Assembly: GCA_030065855.1 (NCBI GenBank) | Contig: JASJCT010000009.1 | Span: 1 to 64,000, forward strand | Reading direction: 5' to 3' | DNA: 64,000 bases | Source of the DNA: Myxococcota bacterium | GTDB lineage: Bacteria; Myxococcota_A; Polyangia; JAAYKL01 | In this document: positions 51,547 to 61,997 of the stretch, in pieces | Position numbering within the stretch: the first letter of the stretch is position 1 | Layout of the letters: the number at the start of each line of letters is the position of its first letter | Notes under the pieces: model-generated | What the model saw: only the letters and a program-made list of their open reading frames with translations | Database searches by the model: none | What the model was told of the DNA's origin: nothing | Made by a program: the position numbers and the translations under genes

Positions 51547-52661
51547 TTGTTTTTCCCGTTGTCGAGGGTTTTGATGAAAACCGCATGCCCGTTGTGCTCG
51601 GCTATCGACCGTGCTGTCTGGCCATAGCGATCTGCCTTGTTCATATCAGCACCTGCGTCAATGAGCAATCGCGCCACATGGGCGTGCCCGCGACCCGCCG
51701 CGAACATCAGGGCGCTCCAGCCTTCGGTGTTGACCTCGTCCACGTGGGCACCGCGGGCTAGCAACAGGGCCACGAGGTCGCCATGCCCCTCGCCAGCTGC
51801 ATACATCAGGGATGTCCAGCCGTTTCTCTTTCGCCTGTTGAGATCGGCGCCACGATCCAAGAGTGCCCGGGCAACAGCAGTTTGACCCATGCGAGCGGCT
51901 AACATGAGGGCATCTTGCCCCCGGTTATCAGACGCCGTGGGATCCGCGCCTCGGTCGAGCAACAGCTGGGTCACCTCGGCATTCCCGCCGATGGCTGAGA
52001 ACATGAGGGCTGTGCGGCCGTCCTTCTTTTTTTTGTCTACCAACCCACCCCGCGTCAGCAGTAGCCCGACCATTGCCACGTGCCCCTCGGCAGCTGCGGC
52101 GATGAGGGGTGTTTCCCCGCTGACTTCTTCAGCATTGGGATCGGCGCCGGCATCGAGCAGGATGCCCGCTGTGGTCGTCGCCCCTTTCATGGCTGCAAAC
52201 ATCAACGCGGTCATGTGATCCGGTTCAGTACGGGCATCTGGTGTTGCGCCTTGCTTGAGGAGAAACCTCGCAATATCAGGGCGGTCGAGTCCAGCAGCCA
52301 TCATCAGTGGGGTTGCCCCGCCCTGAGATGCGTTCACGTCAGCCCCGTGTGAGATGAGCAGCTGCACCGACTCCAGGTGGCCAACCATCGCTGCGGTTAA
52401 AAGCGCTGTCTTACCGTTCTCTCCTGGGGCATCCACATCGATGCCAGAGGCGATAACAGCAGTGATGGCAGCGGTATCGTTGTTTTCTGCAGCGGCGAGG
52501 AGGTCCTCAATCCGTTGGTCCTCAGTGGGTGGGATCACGGTTACCTTTACGGTAGTTTCTTCGACAGGCGCACTCCCGCACCCCAGCCCAAACATGCCGA
52601 TGATCGCTGCTGTACATGCGAATTTGCAGCACCGCTTGCATATCTGATTTTTTCGATACAT
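51543..52661 (-). CDS. Ankyrin-repeat lipoprotein
   Basis: 372 residues. The start at 52661 follows TTTGAGGAGAGAT. A basic N-terminus, hydrophobic core and lipobox (FGLGC) give a lipoprotein signal. From about residue 55 there are about ten ankyrin repeats, easily seen as TALLTAAMVGH, TPLMMAAGLDR, TALMFAAMKGA, TPLIAAAAEGH and so on to the C-terminus. Periplasmic ankyrin lipoproteins usually bind other proteins; the partner is unknown. First of two genes, translationally coupled to the M32 peptidase, although that enzyme has no export signal. Confidence 0.9.
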   Translation of the reverse strand: MYRKNQICKRCCKFACTAAIIGMFGLGCGSAPVEETTVKVTVIPPTEDQRIEDLLAAAENNDTAAITAVIASGIDVDAPGENGKTALLTAAMVGHLESVQLLISHGADVNASQGGATPLMMAAGLDRPDIARFLLKQGATPDARTEPDHMTALMFAAMKGATTTAGILLDAGADPNAEEVSGETPLIAAAAEGHVAMVGLLLTRGGLVDKKKKDGRTALMFSAIGGNAEVTQLLLDRGADPTASDNRGQDALMLAARMGQTAVARALLDRGADLNRRKRNGWTSLMYAAGEGHGDLVALLLARGAHVDEVNTEGWSALMFAAGRGHAHVARLLIDAGADMNKADRYGQTARSIAEHNGHAVFIKTLDNGKNK

Positions 52662-52815
52662 ATCTCTCCTCAAATGATTGTGCTATCAATCAATTTATAT
52701 TGAACTTGATAAGTATAGTTTACGAGAAAATGCGAGATTATCATGCCCAAATCGGACGGCCGTGGCTTTTGCCAAGCTGGCCGTCAAATAAGGGGCCTAT
52801 TGAGGAGATAGCTGA

Positions 52816-54996
52816 ATGCGCCAGAAGTCTTCATTAAAAACTGAAAAAACCGATGCGCAGACCCAGACTGCGTTGCTCAGTGAGTTCGAAAAACCCACAT
52901 CCGAGGCGTGGCAACAGGCTGCCATCGCTTCACTCAAAGGGGCGTCGTTTGAGAAAAAGCTCGTTTCCAAGACCCCTGAGCACATTTCTATTCAACCCAT
53001 CTATACAGCTGCGGATATTCGTGATCTAGGGCATCAAAAAAACCGACCCGGAACAATGCCGTATGTTCGGGGGGCATCTCAGGATCGGGATCCAGACCAC
53101 CCCTGGCGCATTTGTCAGGACGCGATCGGGGCAACACCCAAAGAGATACGCGCCACCCTGGCCCATGACGTTCATTGGGGCCAGACCGCGATCCGCTTGG
53201 TGTTTGATTGGGCAGTCCAACGCCGCGTCGATCCCGATGCAGCACCCAAAGACAGCGCGCGGGAAGGGGTATCCATTGCGTCCCTTGCTGAATTGCAAAC
53301 CGCACTCGGCAGTGTGGATCTCACCACATATCCCATCTACTTGGATGCTGGGGCTGCGTTCATGGCTGCGGGCGCACTGTTTTTTGCCCATCTCCGCGCG
53401 AGCGGTGTGCCGTTCACCTCGGTCGCGGGATGCATTGAATCAGATCCGCTGGGCGTACTGAGTCGCAGGGGACAATTGCCCGTTTCACTGGCCCAAGCCT
53501 ATGACGAAATGGCTGGCCTGACCTGCTTTGCGATCGACAATGCACCAGACCTAAAGACCATTGCAGTGCGCGGGCATCCTTACAGCGACGCTGGGGGCAG
53601 TGCTGTCCAAGAACTGGCCGCAGTCATTGCCACGGCTGCCGAGTATTTGCGCGAAATGACAAGGCGCGGTCTCAACATCGACGACCTCAGCCAGAAGATA
53701 CACTTTGCGTTCTCCATCGGTGGCGACTTTTTCATGGAGGTGGCCAAATTACGCGCTGCCAGAATGCTGTTCACGACCCTCATCTCAGCATTCGGAGGCA
53801 GTACAGAAGCGCAGCAGTTGACCATCTACGCCCGCACTTCTGCCTGGACCAAGACCCGATGCGATCCCCACGTGAATATGCTTCGCAGTACCGCAGAGAC
53901 GTTTTCCGCTGCTGTTGGCGGGGCAGACGTTATTTGTACGGGTCCTTTTGACGAGCTAATCCAGGCGCCCACCGAGTTCTCCCGTCGCATCGCGCGCAAC
54001 GTTCAAATTATTCTTCAAGAGGAAAGCCACGTGGGCCACGTGGTAGACCCGGCTGGCGGATCCTACTACGTGGAGCATCAGACCGATGCAATCGCAGCGC
54101 AGGCCTGGACCCTGTTCCAAGAGATAGAAGGGGAGGGCGGCATGCGGGCCGCCCTTGCCAATGGATTTGTGCAACGGGCAATCGCAGCCACAGCCACGGC
54201 CAGGGCTCAGGCCATTGAATCGCGTGCGTCCGCCATTGTCGGCACCAACATCTATCCCGACACCAACGCACCCCTGGTCGAAGTCGAAGCAATTGAGCTG
54301 GAGCAGGCAGGGCAGATGGACAGTGACGGTACAATGCCTCACCCGGTGGGTGACGCGAATCGTCCGCCGCACGTTGCGCCGCTCCTCGATCGACTGGCCC
54401 AGTCATCACCGACTACGAGTGCCAAAACCGTTGTGCTCGCTATCGACGCTGCTAACAGCGGCGCCACCATAGGCCACATCAGTCAGGCATTGGCAACAGG
54501 GATGGCATCGACTGAGCAGCCCATCTCCCCCCTCTGCATTCACCGCGCAGCGGAAACGTATGAGCGGCTCCGCATGGCGACCTACCGGTTTGCTCAGAAG
54601 ACTGGAAAGCAGCCCGCTGTCTTTCTCGCCAACATGGGGCCCATCCCCAAGCATAAGGCCCGGGCCGACTTCAGCACTGGATTCTTCGAGGTGGGTGGGT
54701 TCGACGTGATCGGCAACGATGGGTTTGCCACGCCAGCATTGGCAGCGGACGCAGCCGCTGCGTCTGGTGCAGCCATCGCGGTCATCTGTGCCACAGACGA
54801 TGCATATCCAGACCTGGTGCCGCCCTTTGTTAAACGCCTACGGGCTACCAATAACAAAATGAAAATAGTGCTCGCTGGATATCCCAAAGGTCAGATCGAC
54901 GCGCATAAGGCAGCTGGTGTGGATGCCTTTATTCACATGAAATCAAATAATTATAAAGTGTTAGCAGAATGCTTGGAAGAGATCGGAGTGACCCTA
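52816..54996 (+). CDS. mutA: Methylmalonyl-CoA mutase small (beta) subunit
   Basis: 726-residue small subunit of adenosylcobalamin-dependent methylmalonyl-CoA mutase (52816-54999 with stop), which interconverts (R)-methylmalonyl-CoA and succinyl-CoA with MutB. It has a TIM barrel ([55 protein letters not shown]) and a degenerate B12-like C-terminal domain that lacks the DxHxxG motif, as in other small subunits. TTGAGGAGATAG precedes the ATG. The stop overlaps the mutB start by 4 bp. No meaB or epimerase gene is adjacent in this window. Confidence 0.93.
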
Positions 54997-57179
54997 TGAG
55001 CCGGGCTCCCAATTTTTGTGAAATAGACTATCGCGGTGCAACGCACCCAACAGAAGAGATGGATCAGAAACGGGTTGCGCCAGAGGGCGATCCGTCTGGT
55101 GGGACGCCCAAGTGGCGTACCTACGAGGACATCGAGGTCAAATCCCTTTATACGGAGGAAGACATCGACACCCTAGAGCACCTCGGGTTCACTGCTGGCC
55201 TGCCGCCGTTTCTAAGGGGGCCGTATCCCACGATGTACGCCACACGCCCTTGGACCGTGCGGCAGTATGCCGGGTTTTCAACAGCCGAAGAGAGCAATGC
55301 ATTTTATCGCCGCAACCTGGCCGCGGGTCAGCGGGGCCTGTCCATCGCCTTCGACTTGGCCACCCATCGGGGCTATGACTCAGACCACGAACGGGTAGTG
55401 GGCGATGTGGGCAAGGCGGGCGTGGCTGTAGATTCGATCCTGGATACGAAAATACTCTTCGACGGCATCCCCCTGGACCAGATGTCAGTGTCCATGACGA
55501 TGAACGGTGCGGTCTTGCCTGTGATGGCGTTCTATATCGCAGCAGCTGACGAACAAGGGGTCGATTCAGAAAAGCTAACAGGTACCATTCAGAACGATAT
55601 TCTAAAAGAATACATGGTGCGCAACACCTACATTTATCCACCCGAGCCGTCCATGCGTATCATTTCGGATATCTTTGCGTTTACCTCGAAGCAGATGCCC
55701 AAGTTCAACGCCATCAGCGTTTCTGGGTACCACATGCAGGAGGCAGGCGCCCCAGCTGACATCGAGATCGGGTATACCCTGGCCGATGGATTGGAGTACC
55801 TGCGAGCGGGAACAGGTGCTGGCATCCCTATCGATGCATTTGCGCCGCGCATCTCGTTCTTCTTTGGCATGGGCATGAATATTTTTATGGAAGTGGCCAA
55901 ACTGAGGGCCGCCAGAATGCTCTGGGCCAAGCTAGTGCGGCAATTCAATCCCCAAAACCCAAAATCCATGGCCCTGCGGACCCACTGCCAGACCTCCGGG
56001 TGGAGCCTGACCGAACAGGATCCGTTTAACAACGTCACCCGCACCTGCATCGAGGCCATGGCCGCGGTTTTTGGGCACACCCAGTCGCTCCATACCAATT
56101 CGCTCGACGAAGCCATTGCACTACCCACTGATTTTTCAGCACGGATATCGAGAAATACACAGCTCTATCTGCAGCGCGAGACCGGTATTTGCAGGGTGGT
56201 GGATCCATGGGGGGGATCCTATTACGTAGAGTCCCTGACCGATAGTCTCCTCAAACGCGCATGGGCCCATATTCAAGAGGTCGAATCTTTGGGCGGCATG
56301 GCCAAAGCAATTGAGGCTGGGGTGCCCAAAATGCGGATCGAAGAGGCATCGGCCCGCAGGCAGGCGATGATCGATTCGGGCAAGGAGCCGATCATTGGCG
56401 TGAATAAATACCGGCCGCCCGAAGAGGACCCCATCGATATTCTGGAGGTGGACAACACAGCCGTACGCGAGGCCCAACTCAAGCGCTTGGCCGAGTTGCG
56501 CGCCCAAAGAAACGATACCGAAGTGGCACGCGCGCTCGATGCACTCACCCGCGCTGCTGAGACCGGTGAAGGCAACCTCTTGGACCTCAGCGTGGCAGCG
56601 GCCCGGTCCCGCGCGTCATTGGGAGAGATCTCACTGGCCCTGGAAACGGTATTCGGGCGGCATCGCGCTGTGGTTCGATCCCTTTCCGGGGTGTACACCG
56701 CTGAATTCGGCGACGATGAGGCAATCGCCGAGGTGCAACAAGCAGCCGCGGGCTTTGAGAACCTGGAGGGTCGCCGGCCGCGCATTTTGGTCACCAAGAT
56801 GGGGCAGGACGGGCACGACCGGGGTGCCAAGGTCATTGCCACGGCCTTTGCCGACATGGGATTTGACGTCGACATCGGCCCTCTTTTTCAAACGCCTGCT
56901 GAAGCGGCCCGCCAGGCAGTGGAAAACGACGTGCACGTGGTCGGCCTGAGCACCCTCGCCGGTGGTCACAAGACCCTGCTCCCCCGTCTTATCGCCGAAC
57001 TCAACGGGCTGGATCGGGGAGATATCATGGTCGTGGTCGGCGGTGTGGTGCCGGCCAAAGACTATCCGCTTTTAAGGGAAAGCGGTGCTGCAGCGATCTT
57101 TGGACCAGGTACGGTTATCCCTGTCGCGGCAAGCCACATCTTAGCGGTGCTCAGTCGCCGCTTGGGACATCCGAAGTAG
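54996..57179 (+). CDS. mutB: Methylmalonyl-CoA mutase large (alpha) subunit
   Basis: 727 residues from the ATG that overlaps the mutA stop (ATGA). The catalytic TIM barrel holds [67 protein letters not shown] and [19 protein letters not shown]. The C-terminal B12 domain has the cobalt-binding His607 in [15 protein letters not shown], followed by [12 protein letters not shown]. Together with MutA it serves propionate and odd-chain fatty-acid catabolism or the reverse. Confidence 0.97.
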   Translation: MSRAPNFCEIDYRGATHPTEEMDQKRVAPEGDPSGGTPKWRTYEDIEVKSLYTEEDIDTLEHLGFTAGLPPFLRGPYPTMYATRPWTVRQYAGFSTAEESNAFYRRNLAAGQRGLSIAFDLATHRGYDSDHERVVGDVGKAGVAVDSILDTKILFDGIPLDQMSVSMTMNGAVLPVMAFYIAAADEQGVDSEKLTGTIQNDILKEYMVRNTYIYPPEPSMRIISDIFAFTSKQMPKFNAISVSGYHMQEAGAPADIEIGYTLADGLEYLRAGTGAGIPIDAFAPRISFFFGMGMNIFMEVAKLRAARMLWAKLVRQFNPQNPKSMALRTHCQTSGWSLTEQDPFNNVTRTCIEAMAAVFGHTQSLHTNSLDEAIALPTDFSARISRNTQLYLQRETGICRVVDPWGGSYYVESLTDSLLKRAWAHIQEVESLGGMAKAIEAGVPKMRIEEASARRQAMIDSGKEPIIGVNKYRPPEEDPIDILEVDNTAVREAQLKRLAELRAQRNDTEVARALDALTRAAETGEGNLLDLSVAAARSRASLGEISLALETVFGRHRAVVRSLSGVYTAEFGDDEAIAEVQQAAAGFENLEGRRPRILVTKMGQDGHDRGAKVIATAFADMGFDVDIGPLFQTPAEAARQAVENDVHVVGLSTLAGGHKTLLPRLIAELNGLDRGDIMVVVGGVVPAKDYPLLRESGAAAIFGPGTVIPVAASHILAVLSRRLGHPK

Positions 57180-57224
57180 TCACTCTGTCAGTTATTTTTG
57201 TGGGGGGGATAAGGGGAGATTTCA

Positions 57225-58139
57225 GTGACATCGCAAAAAATATCTCAGGAGATAATCTTCGAAAAGATTTCGGTTCGCCCCCCCTACTACAGACTTGGGG
57301 AGTTGACACTTCAAGGGGGAGAAGTGCACGCAAAGATCATACCCGAGCAACCCCTGAGTAATGAGCTAGGTCCGATTGGGGCGCCTGAGGTAGGCAGGCA
57401 CCTGGCCATTCTCGGCTCGTGTGCTGTTGGGTTGCAAAATCCCAGCGGTCAAAGATCCTTCTACTTGGCAGATAGGGCAAAGATGCGGCGGTTGCGCTAC
57501 GGATATCCGTCCCAAGCTGGGTCTGCGTACCTCATGTGCCGGGGACGGGGAGAGATGTTGGATAAACGGAGCGCCGTGGCAGAGTGCGTCATGGGATATG
57601 AAAACAAAGACCTGTTTGAAATCCAAGTGCACTATAAAGTCCTCTCGAAGTCACTGTTTTCAAAGCTATTTAAAGAACAGAAGATGGATATGAGAGCTTC
57701 CCCTCGGCCAGAGACCGAGAGCGAGGAGGATAAAAAACAATACATCCAAATGCGCAGCAACCCGTTCCTGGATGATATCGCTCTCTGCGATGTGGCCATT
57801 GCCAATAACACCCTAACAGGCACAGTTGAGCAAATAGACCCAACCCTGTGCAAAGGACATTTCCCGGAATATCCAGCGTTGCCGGTTGCAATACTGATGC
57901 AGTATTTTAAGAAATCACTAGAACCCTTGGTCAAGCATATGCTGGGTAGAAGCGATGTTGTCTTCTACATTAAAGAAACGACTATCGAAGCTGAGCATCT
58001 CGCATTTCCCGGGGAGGCAATAACCATCAAAGCCGAGCTCCAAAATACAAGCGGAGACGATCTCCCGTTGTCCATCATGGCCACTGCCAGGGATGGCAGG
58101 TGTATTGGCAAAGCATCGGGTATATTAACGGTAACTTAG
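57225..58139 (+). CDS. Double hot-dog protein, 3-hydroxyacyl dehydratase-like
   Basis: 304 residues from a GTG at 57225 with AAGGGGAG upstream. Two hot-dog-type halves are visible: the first has NELGPIGAPEVGRHLAILGS, the second has LCKGHFPEYPALPVAILMQY, the latter being the GHFPxxPxxP signature of FabA/FabZ dehydratases. In FabZ the His is catalytic and it is present here. The first half keeps the central helix pattern but lacks a catalytic His. It lies 45 bp after mutB and may belong to the same transcript, suggesting a role in acyl-CoA or fatty-acid metabolism. Substrate unknown. Confidence 0.7.
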   Translation: MTSQKISQEIIFEKISVRPPYYRLGELTLQGGEVHAKIIPEQPLSNELGPIGAPEVGRHLAILGSCAVGLQNPSGQRSFYLADRAKMRRLRYGYPSQAGSAYLMCRGRGEMLDKRSAVAECVMGYENKDLFEIQVHYKVLSKSLFSKLFKEQKMDMRASPRPETESEEDKKQYIQMRSNPFLDDIALCDVAIANNTLTGTVEQIDPTLCKGHFPEYPALPVAILMQYFKKSLEPLVKHMLGRSDVVFYIKETTIEAEHLAFPGEAITIKAELQNTSGDDLPLSIMATARDGRCIGKASGILTVT

Positions 58140-58181
58140 AGATCCATAGAACGGGAAAGGGAAAAAGTCGGTGATCCCATT

Positions 58182-60032
58182 TTGGCGTCTGACCAAAGCG
58201 TGCTCAGTACCCTAAGGGAAAAACTCGGTACTGCTCTGGTTCAATTGCGGTATCTCCCTCAGGTATGGTCCCTCGTATGGACCGCATCTCGGGGATGGAC
58301 CGTTGCTTGGGCAGTATTGTTGGTCGTTCAGGGGTTGATTCCGGTTGCGACCGTATATTTAACGCGCGTGCTTGTGGATGCATTGGTGGCTGCCGTGGCA
58401 TCCGGGTTGAGCTGGCAGTCTGTTTCCTCGGTGCTGTGGCCTGCTGCGTTTATGGGCGGCGCGCTCCTGCTAGGAGAGATCACATCCGGGGCCCTCGGCC
58501 TTGTCCGAGAGTACCAAGCCGAGCTGATTCAGGACGGCATAGCAGCGCGCATCCACGATACCTCCACCTCGGTTGATCTGGCGTTTTACGAAACCCCGAG
58601 CTACTTCGACCACCTGCACCGGGCGCGCAATGAGGCGTGGTATCGCCCGCTAAAGCTAGTGGAAAATGCCGGTACCCTGGCGCAGAGTACCATCACCCTG
58701 CTGGCCATGGCTGTGGTGCTCTTTCGGTTCAGCTGGTGGGTACCTGTGGTTCTGATCGCGAGCACCATGCCCGCGCTCTTTGCGGTTTTTCGCCACGCTG
58801 TTCGCCAGCACCGGTCCCGGCTGAAGCACACCCCTGACGAGCGCCGCACCTGGTATTACGATTATCAGATGACCACTGCATTGCCGGCCGCAGAGCTCAG
58901 GCTCTTTTCCCTTGGGTCCTATTTTAAAGAACGCTATCGCACCACCCGGGCCTTGCTGCGCACCGAACGCCTGCGCCTCCTCAAGCACCGAGGCCGAACC
59001 GAGATCGGCGCCAGTATTGCCGCTCTTTTAGGCGCAGCCGGCTGCATGGCCTGGATGGGATGGCGCACCTTAAATGGGGCCCTCACCCTGGGGGAACTGG
59101 CCCTTTTCTACGCCGCATTCAGGCAGGGACAACAGATGATGCGTTCCCTGCTCGGTGGCATTGGCGACATATATCGGAACGTCTTATTCCTGGGAGACCT
59201 GTTTGAGTTTCTCGGTCTGAAACCCGGGATTGTCGATCCCGAGCGCTCCAAGGAGTTGCCGCTCACCTTAAAGAGCGGGATTGTTTTCGATAATGTAACA
59301 TTTGCATATCCCCAATCAGATCGGGCGGTCCTGCGGGATTTTAATCTGACGATACCCAGCGGTCAGATGGTGGCCATTGTGGGGCCCAACGGTTCGGGCA
59401 AGAGCACCCTGCTTCGCCTTTTGTGCCGCCTCTATGACCCCCAATCCGGATGTGTTGCTTTTGACGGCGTTGATGTGCGGGCGTTTCCAATCGCCGATCT
59501 CAGAAAAAGAATTACTGTTTTGTTTCAGGAACCGGTCCATTACAGCGCTACGGTTAACCAAAACCTGGCCTTTGGGGATTTGGATGGCAATCCAGGCACA
59601 GCGGCCATTGCAGGGGCCAGTCGGGCAGCCGGACTGGACCCGGTGGTTGCTGCGCTGCCGGACGGATATGAGACGCTGCTGGGCAAATGGTTTGAGGGGG
59701 GAAAAGAGCTCAGCGTTGGGGAATGGCAGCGGGTGGCATTGGCTCGGGCGCTGTTAAAGGATGCCCCGCTGATCCTGCTCGACGAGCCCACCAGCGCGAT
59801 GGATTCCTGGGCAGAGGCAGATTGGATGGCGCGGCTGAGATCTCTGATACAGGGCAAGACCGCGGTGATCATCACCCATCGGTTTACCACGGCCATGCGG
59901 GCCGATATCATCCACGTCATGCAGGGCGGGGCCATTGTGGAATCGGGCAGCCACGGAGCATTGCTGGCAAAAGGCGGGCTGTACGCGACCTCCTGGCAGT
60001 CCCAAATGGACCTGGCCGCATCACCACCGTGA
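58182..60032 (+). CDS. ABC exporter, fused membrane and ATPase domains
   Basis: 616 residues in the longest frame, which opens with TTG at 58182; GTG at 58200 is another possible start and neither has a clear ribosome site. An N-terminal membrane domain with about six helices (VLLVVQGLIPVATVYLTRVL to LTLGELALFYAAFRQG) is followed by an ATPase: Walker A GPNGSGKST near residue 402, the Q-loop LFQEPV, signature LSVGEWQRVALARA (LSVGE, not LSGGQ) and Walker B LILLDEPTSAMD, then THR. It acts as a homodimeric exporter of lipid, peptide or drug type; the substrate cannot be told. It is 42 bp after the hot-dog gene, possibly in one operon with mutAB. Confidence 0.9.
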   Translation: MASDQSVLSTLREKLGTALVQLRYLPQVWSLVWTASRGWTVAWAVLLVVQGLIPVATVYLTRVLVDALVAAVASGLSWQSVSSVLWPAAFMGGALLLGEITSGALGLVREYQAELIQDGIAARIHDTSTSVDLAFYETPSYFDHLHRARNEAWYRPLKLVENAGTLAQSTITLLAMAVVLFRFSWWVPVVLIASTMPALFAVFRHAVRQHRSRLKHTPDERRTWYYDYQMTTALPAAELRLFSLGSYFKERYRTTRALLRTERLRLLKHRGRTEIGASIAALLGAAGCMAWMGWRTLNGALTLGELALFYAAFRQGQQMMRSLLGGIGDIYRNVLFLGDLFEFLGLKPGIVDPERSKELPLTLKSGIVFDNVTFAYPQSDRAVLRDFNLTIPSGQMVAIVGPNGSGKSTLLRLLCRLYDPQSGCVAFDGVDVRAFPIADLRKRITVLFQEPVHYSATVNQNLAFGDLDGNPGTAAIAGASRAAGLDPVVAALPDGYETLLGKWFEGGKELSVGEWQRVALARALLKDAPLILLDEPTSAMDSWAEADWMARLRSLIQGKTAVIITHRFTTAMRADIIHVMQGGAIVESGSHGALLAKGGLYATSWQSQMDLAASPP

Positions 60033-60094
60033 ATAATCTTCTTTAAATATCCGAAATACTCGTAATTCATATTTAATTTGGTTATACTTTTAGT

Positions 60095-60331
60095 ATGAAA
60101 ACTGCCATTTCAATTCCCGATGATATTTTTCAAGAAGCAGAACGATACGCGCGACGCACCAATAAGTCGCGGAGTCAATTGTTCAGAGAAGCGCTTATCG
60201 AATATCTCGCTCGCCACGACAGCGAGCGCATCACCACAGCCATGGATAAGATGTGCGAGAAAGTGGATACGCATCCCGATCCGGTTTTTGATGCAGCGGC
60301 GAGGCGCGTGCTCGAACAGAGCGAATGGTAG
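60095..60331 (+). CDS. Antitoxin, ribbon-helix-helix (MazE-like)
   Basis: 78 residues. MKTAISIPDDIFQEAERYAR, SRSQLFREALIEYLARH is a ribbon-helix-helix DNA-binding domain; the C-terminal part (PDPVFDAAARRVLEQSEW) would block the toxin. It overlaps the toxin gene by 7 bp. A -10-like TATACT (60083-60088) ends 6 bp before the ATG and there is no ribosome site, so the mRNA may be leaderless. Confidence 0.88.
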   Translation: MKTAISIPDDIFQEAERYARRTNKSRSQLFREALIEYLARHDSERITTAMDKMCEKVDTHPDPVFDAAARRVLEQSEW

Positions 60332-60669
60332 TTTCACAAGGAGAAGTTTGGTGGGCTGCGCTCGGGAACCCAGTTGGGTCTGGGCCTGGCTTTCGGCGCC
60401 CGGTCGTTGTGATTCAGGGAAACGCGCTAAACAGAAGCCAAATCGCTACGGCAATCTGCGTTCCGCTTACCAGTAACCTGCACTGGGCCGAAGCACCTGG
60501 AAACCTCTTGGTACGCAAAAAGAGTTCTGGCCTACCCAAGGATTCTGTGGCCAATGTATCCCAGATCATTGCCATCGATCGCCGGATGCTCACTGAACGG
60601 GTCGGCCGGCTCTCCACTGGGCAACTCGAGGCGATCTTCGCCGGCCTCGATCTCGTGCTTGGCCGCTGA
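60325..60669 (+). CDS. mazF: MazF-family endoribonuclease toxin
   Basis: 114 residues. Family motifs: GEVWWAALG at the N-terminus, RRPVVVIQGNALNRSQIATA, ICVPLTSN and SVANVSQIIAIDRRMLTERVG. MazF toxins cut single-stranded RNA at short sequences. It overlaps the antitoxin gene, with the antitoxin first, the normal order. Cleavage specificity unknown. Confidence 0.92.
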   Translation: MVVSQGEVWWAALGNPVGSGPGFRRPVVVIQGNALNRSQIATAICVPLTSNLHWAEAPGNLLVRKKSSGLPKDSVANVSQIIAIDRRMLTERVGRLSTGQLEAIFAGLDLVLGR

Positions 60670-60734
60670 ATCTTGATATTCAAGCCCATTGCTGGTAGGC
60701 GAAAGGGAAGATACATGCGTAAGGAGAAGACGCC

Positions 60735-61190
60735 ATGGGTATACTCAAGGACAAGCTGATGGAGGATGGCATACGACCCACACTGATCGCGGATTGCGTC
60801 GCGTTGGTCGAAAGTGAAGTTGCGTCCAAAAAGGGCGTTACGGGTCTCATGATAAAGGGTGGATACAAAGCATTTAAAGCGATTAAACCAAAGATTGTTG
60901 CCGAAGCTGTGGATCACCTACTCGACGATTTTGTTGGGGTGCTGGATCGCCATTACGACGCGTATCAAGAGCAGCATCCAGATGGGTCCCCACCGTTCGA
61001 CACCTATGCGGTCAGCCGGGATACCCGCATTGCCGACGACCTGCTCGGCATCACCGACGATATTTTGAACAGATCCAACAAAACCGCCCTAAAGAAAATC
61101 TACCAAGGCATGCGAGGTGTTGCCGAGCGCAATGTGGCCCAGGCAGTGCCGGGCATCGGGCGTCTCGTCCAAAAACATGTGGCGGGTTGA
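60735..61190 (+). CDS. Small helical protein, DUF6918-like
   Basis: 151 residues, no signal peptide. Mostly helical: MGILKDKLMEDGIRPTLIAD, CVALVESEVASKKGVTGLMI, GYKAFKAIKPKIVAEAVDHL, then RNVAQAVPGIGRLVQKHV at the end. The opening and the KGG..AFK..KP segment recall the uncharacterised DUF6918 family (recollection). GTAAGGAGAAGACGCC lies before the ATG. Between the MazEF pair and the envelope genes; no functional link visible. Confidence 0.75.
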   Translation: MGILKDKLMEDGIRPTLIADCVALVESEVASKKGVTGLMIKGGYKAFKAIKPKIVAEAVDHLLDDFVGVLDRHYDAYQEQHPDGSPPFDTYAVSRDTRIADDLLGITDDILNRSNKTALKKIYQGMRGVAERNVAQAVPGIGRLVQKHVAG

Positions 61191-61208
61191 GGTATCTTGG
61201 GGGCTTAA

Positions 61209-61997
61209 GTGTGCTTGAAGATGAATAGCGGCTGCCTATTGCTCATCCTCGCCTTGTCCAGTGCGTTTATCAGTGCTGCCCATGGGGAGGAGATTGACAC
61301 GAGAACAGCTGACGACGCTGCTCTCAGATGGGCGTTTAACGCCGGACTGGTAGAACTGGAGGCAGACGAGACAGACTATGGCGTTCAAGTGGATCGGTTT
61401 GGCCATTCCATTGTTCTTAGGGCGCGGGGCCCGCGGGATGCACCCGAGATAAAGCTCAATTGTGTGCTCTGCACAGCAGGTGAAATGCTCTCTTTGGCCC
61501 GATCCCTCGGTGCCATGGTGTGGGCTGCAAAAACAAAACGAGACACGGCCTGGGTGATGACCTCTGGTTCGCCAGCGGGCGATGCTTTTTTTCTCGACGG
61601 TGTACCAGTGGTGCCCGAAGGTTCAAAACACCCTGTGGTGCCTGGAAAGCACCGGGTCGAGAGGCGGGGAAATCGCACGACGTCTCATGCAGCGGTCGTC
61701 ATCGAACCTGGACGAACCTTGGATCTTACAACGGTTGAGACAAGAGAAGCCTCTAACAGCCGCAGTAAAGTAAGACCGGCTGTGGCATTGCTGGGACTTG
61801 GACTGACCACCGCTGCCCTTGGGGGTATTTTTCTCTGGCTGGATGGGAATTGCGCCGACGTTCAATGCAAAGACGTTCATGGGGTAGGTGGTACGGGATG
61901 GGGACTCTTGGCCGGTGGCATCGCAATAGATGCTGCAACGCTCATCTGGTTGTTCTGGCCAGAAAAACCCGCATCAAAGCGGAGTATCACCCAATGA
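61209..61997 (+). CDS. Exported/membrane protein with C-terminal helices, unknown
   Basis: 262 residues from a GTG at 61209 with GGGGG upstream; ATG at 61221 is also possible. A signal peptide (CLLLILALSSAFISAAHG) is followed by a periplasmic domain (LRWAFNAGLVELEADETDYG, DAFFLDGVPVVPEGSKHPVV, a PEGA-like turn) and two C-terminal membrane segments (VALLGLGLTTAALGGIFLWL and GLLAGGIAIDAATLIWLFW). Its stop overlaps the next start by 4 bp. The gene downstream has the same layout, so the two are probably partners. Confidence 0.72.
   Translation: MCLKMNSGCLLLILALSSAFISAAHGEEIDTRTADDAALRWAFNAGLVELEADETDYGVQVDRFGHSIVLRARGPRDAPEIKLNCVLCTAGEMLSLARSLGAMVWAAKTKRDTAWVMTSGSPAGDAFFLDGVPVVPEGSKHPVVPGKHRVERRGNRTTSHAAVVIEPGRTLDLTTVETREASNSRSKVRPAVALLGLGLTTAALGGIFLWLDGNCADVQCKDVHGVGGTGWGLLAGGIAIDAATLIWLFWPEKPASKRSITQ

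Noticed and set aside
54969-54995. Upstream ATG for mutB at 54969
   Set aside because: It lies within mutA coding sequence; the ATG at 54996 gives the usual coupling overlap and the conserved N-terminus.
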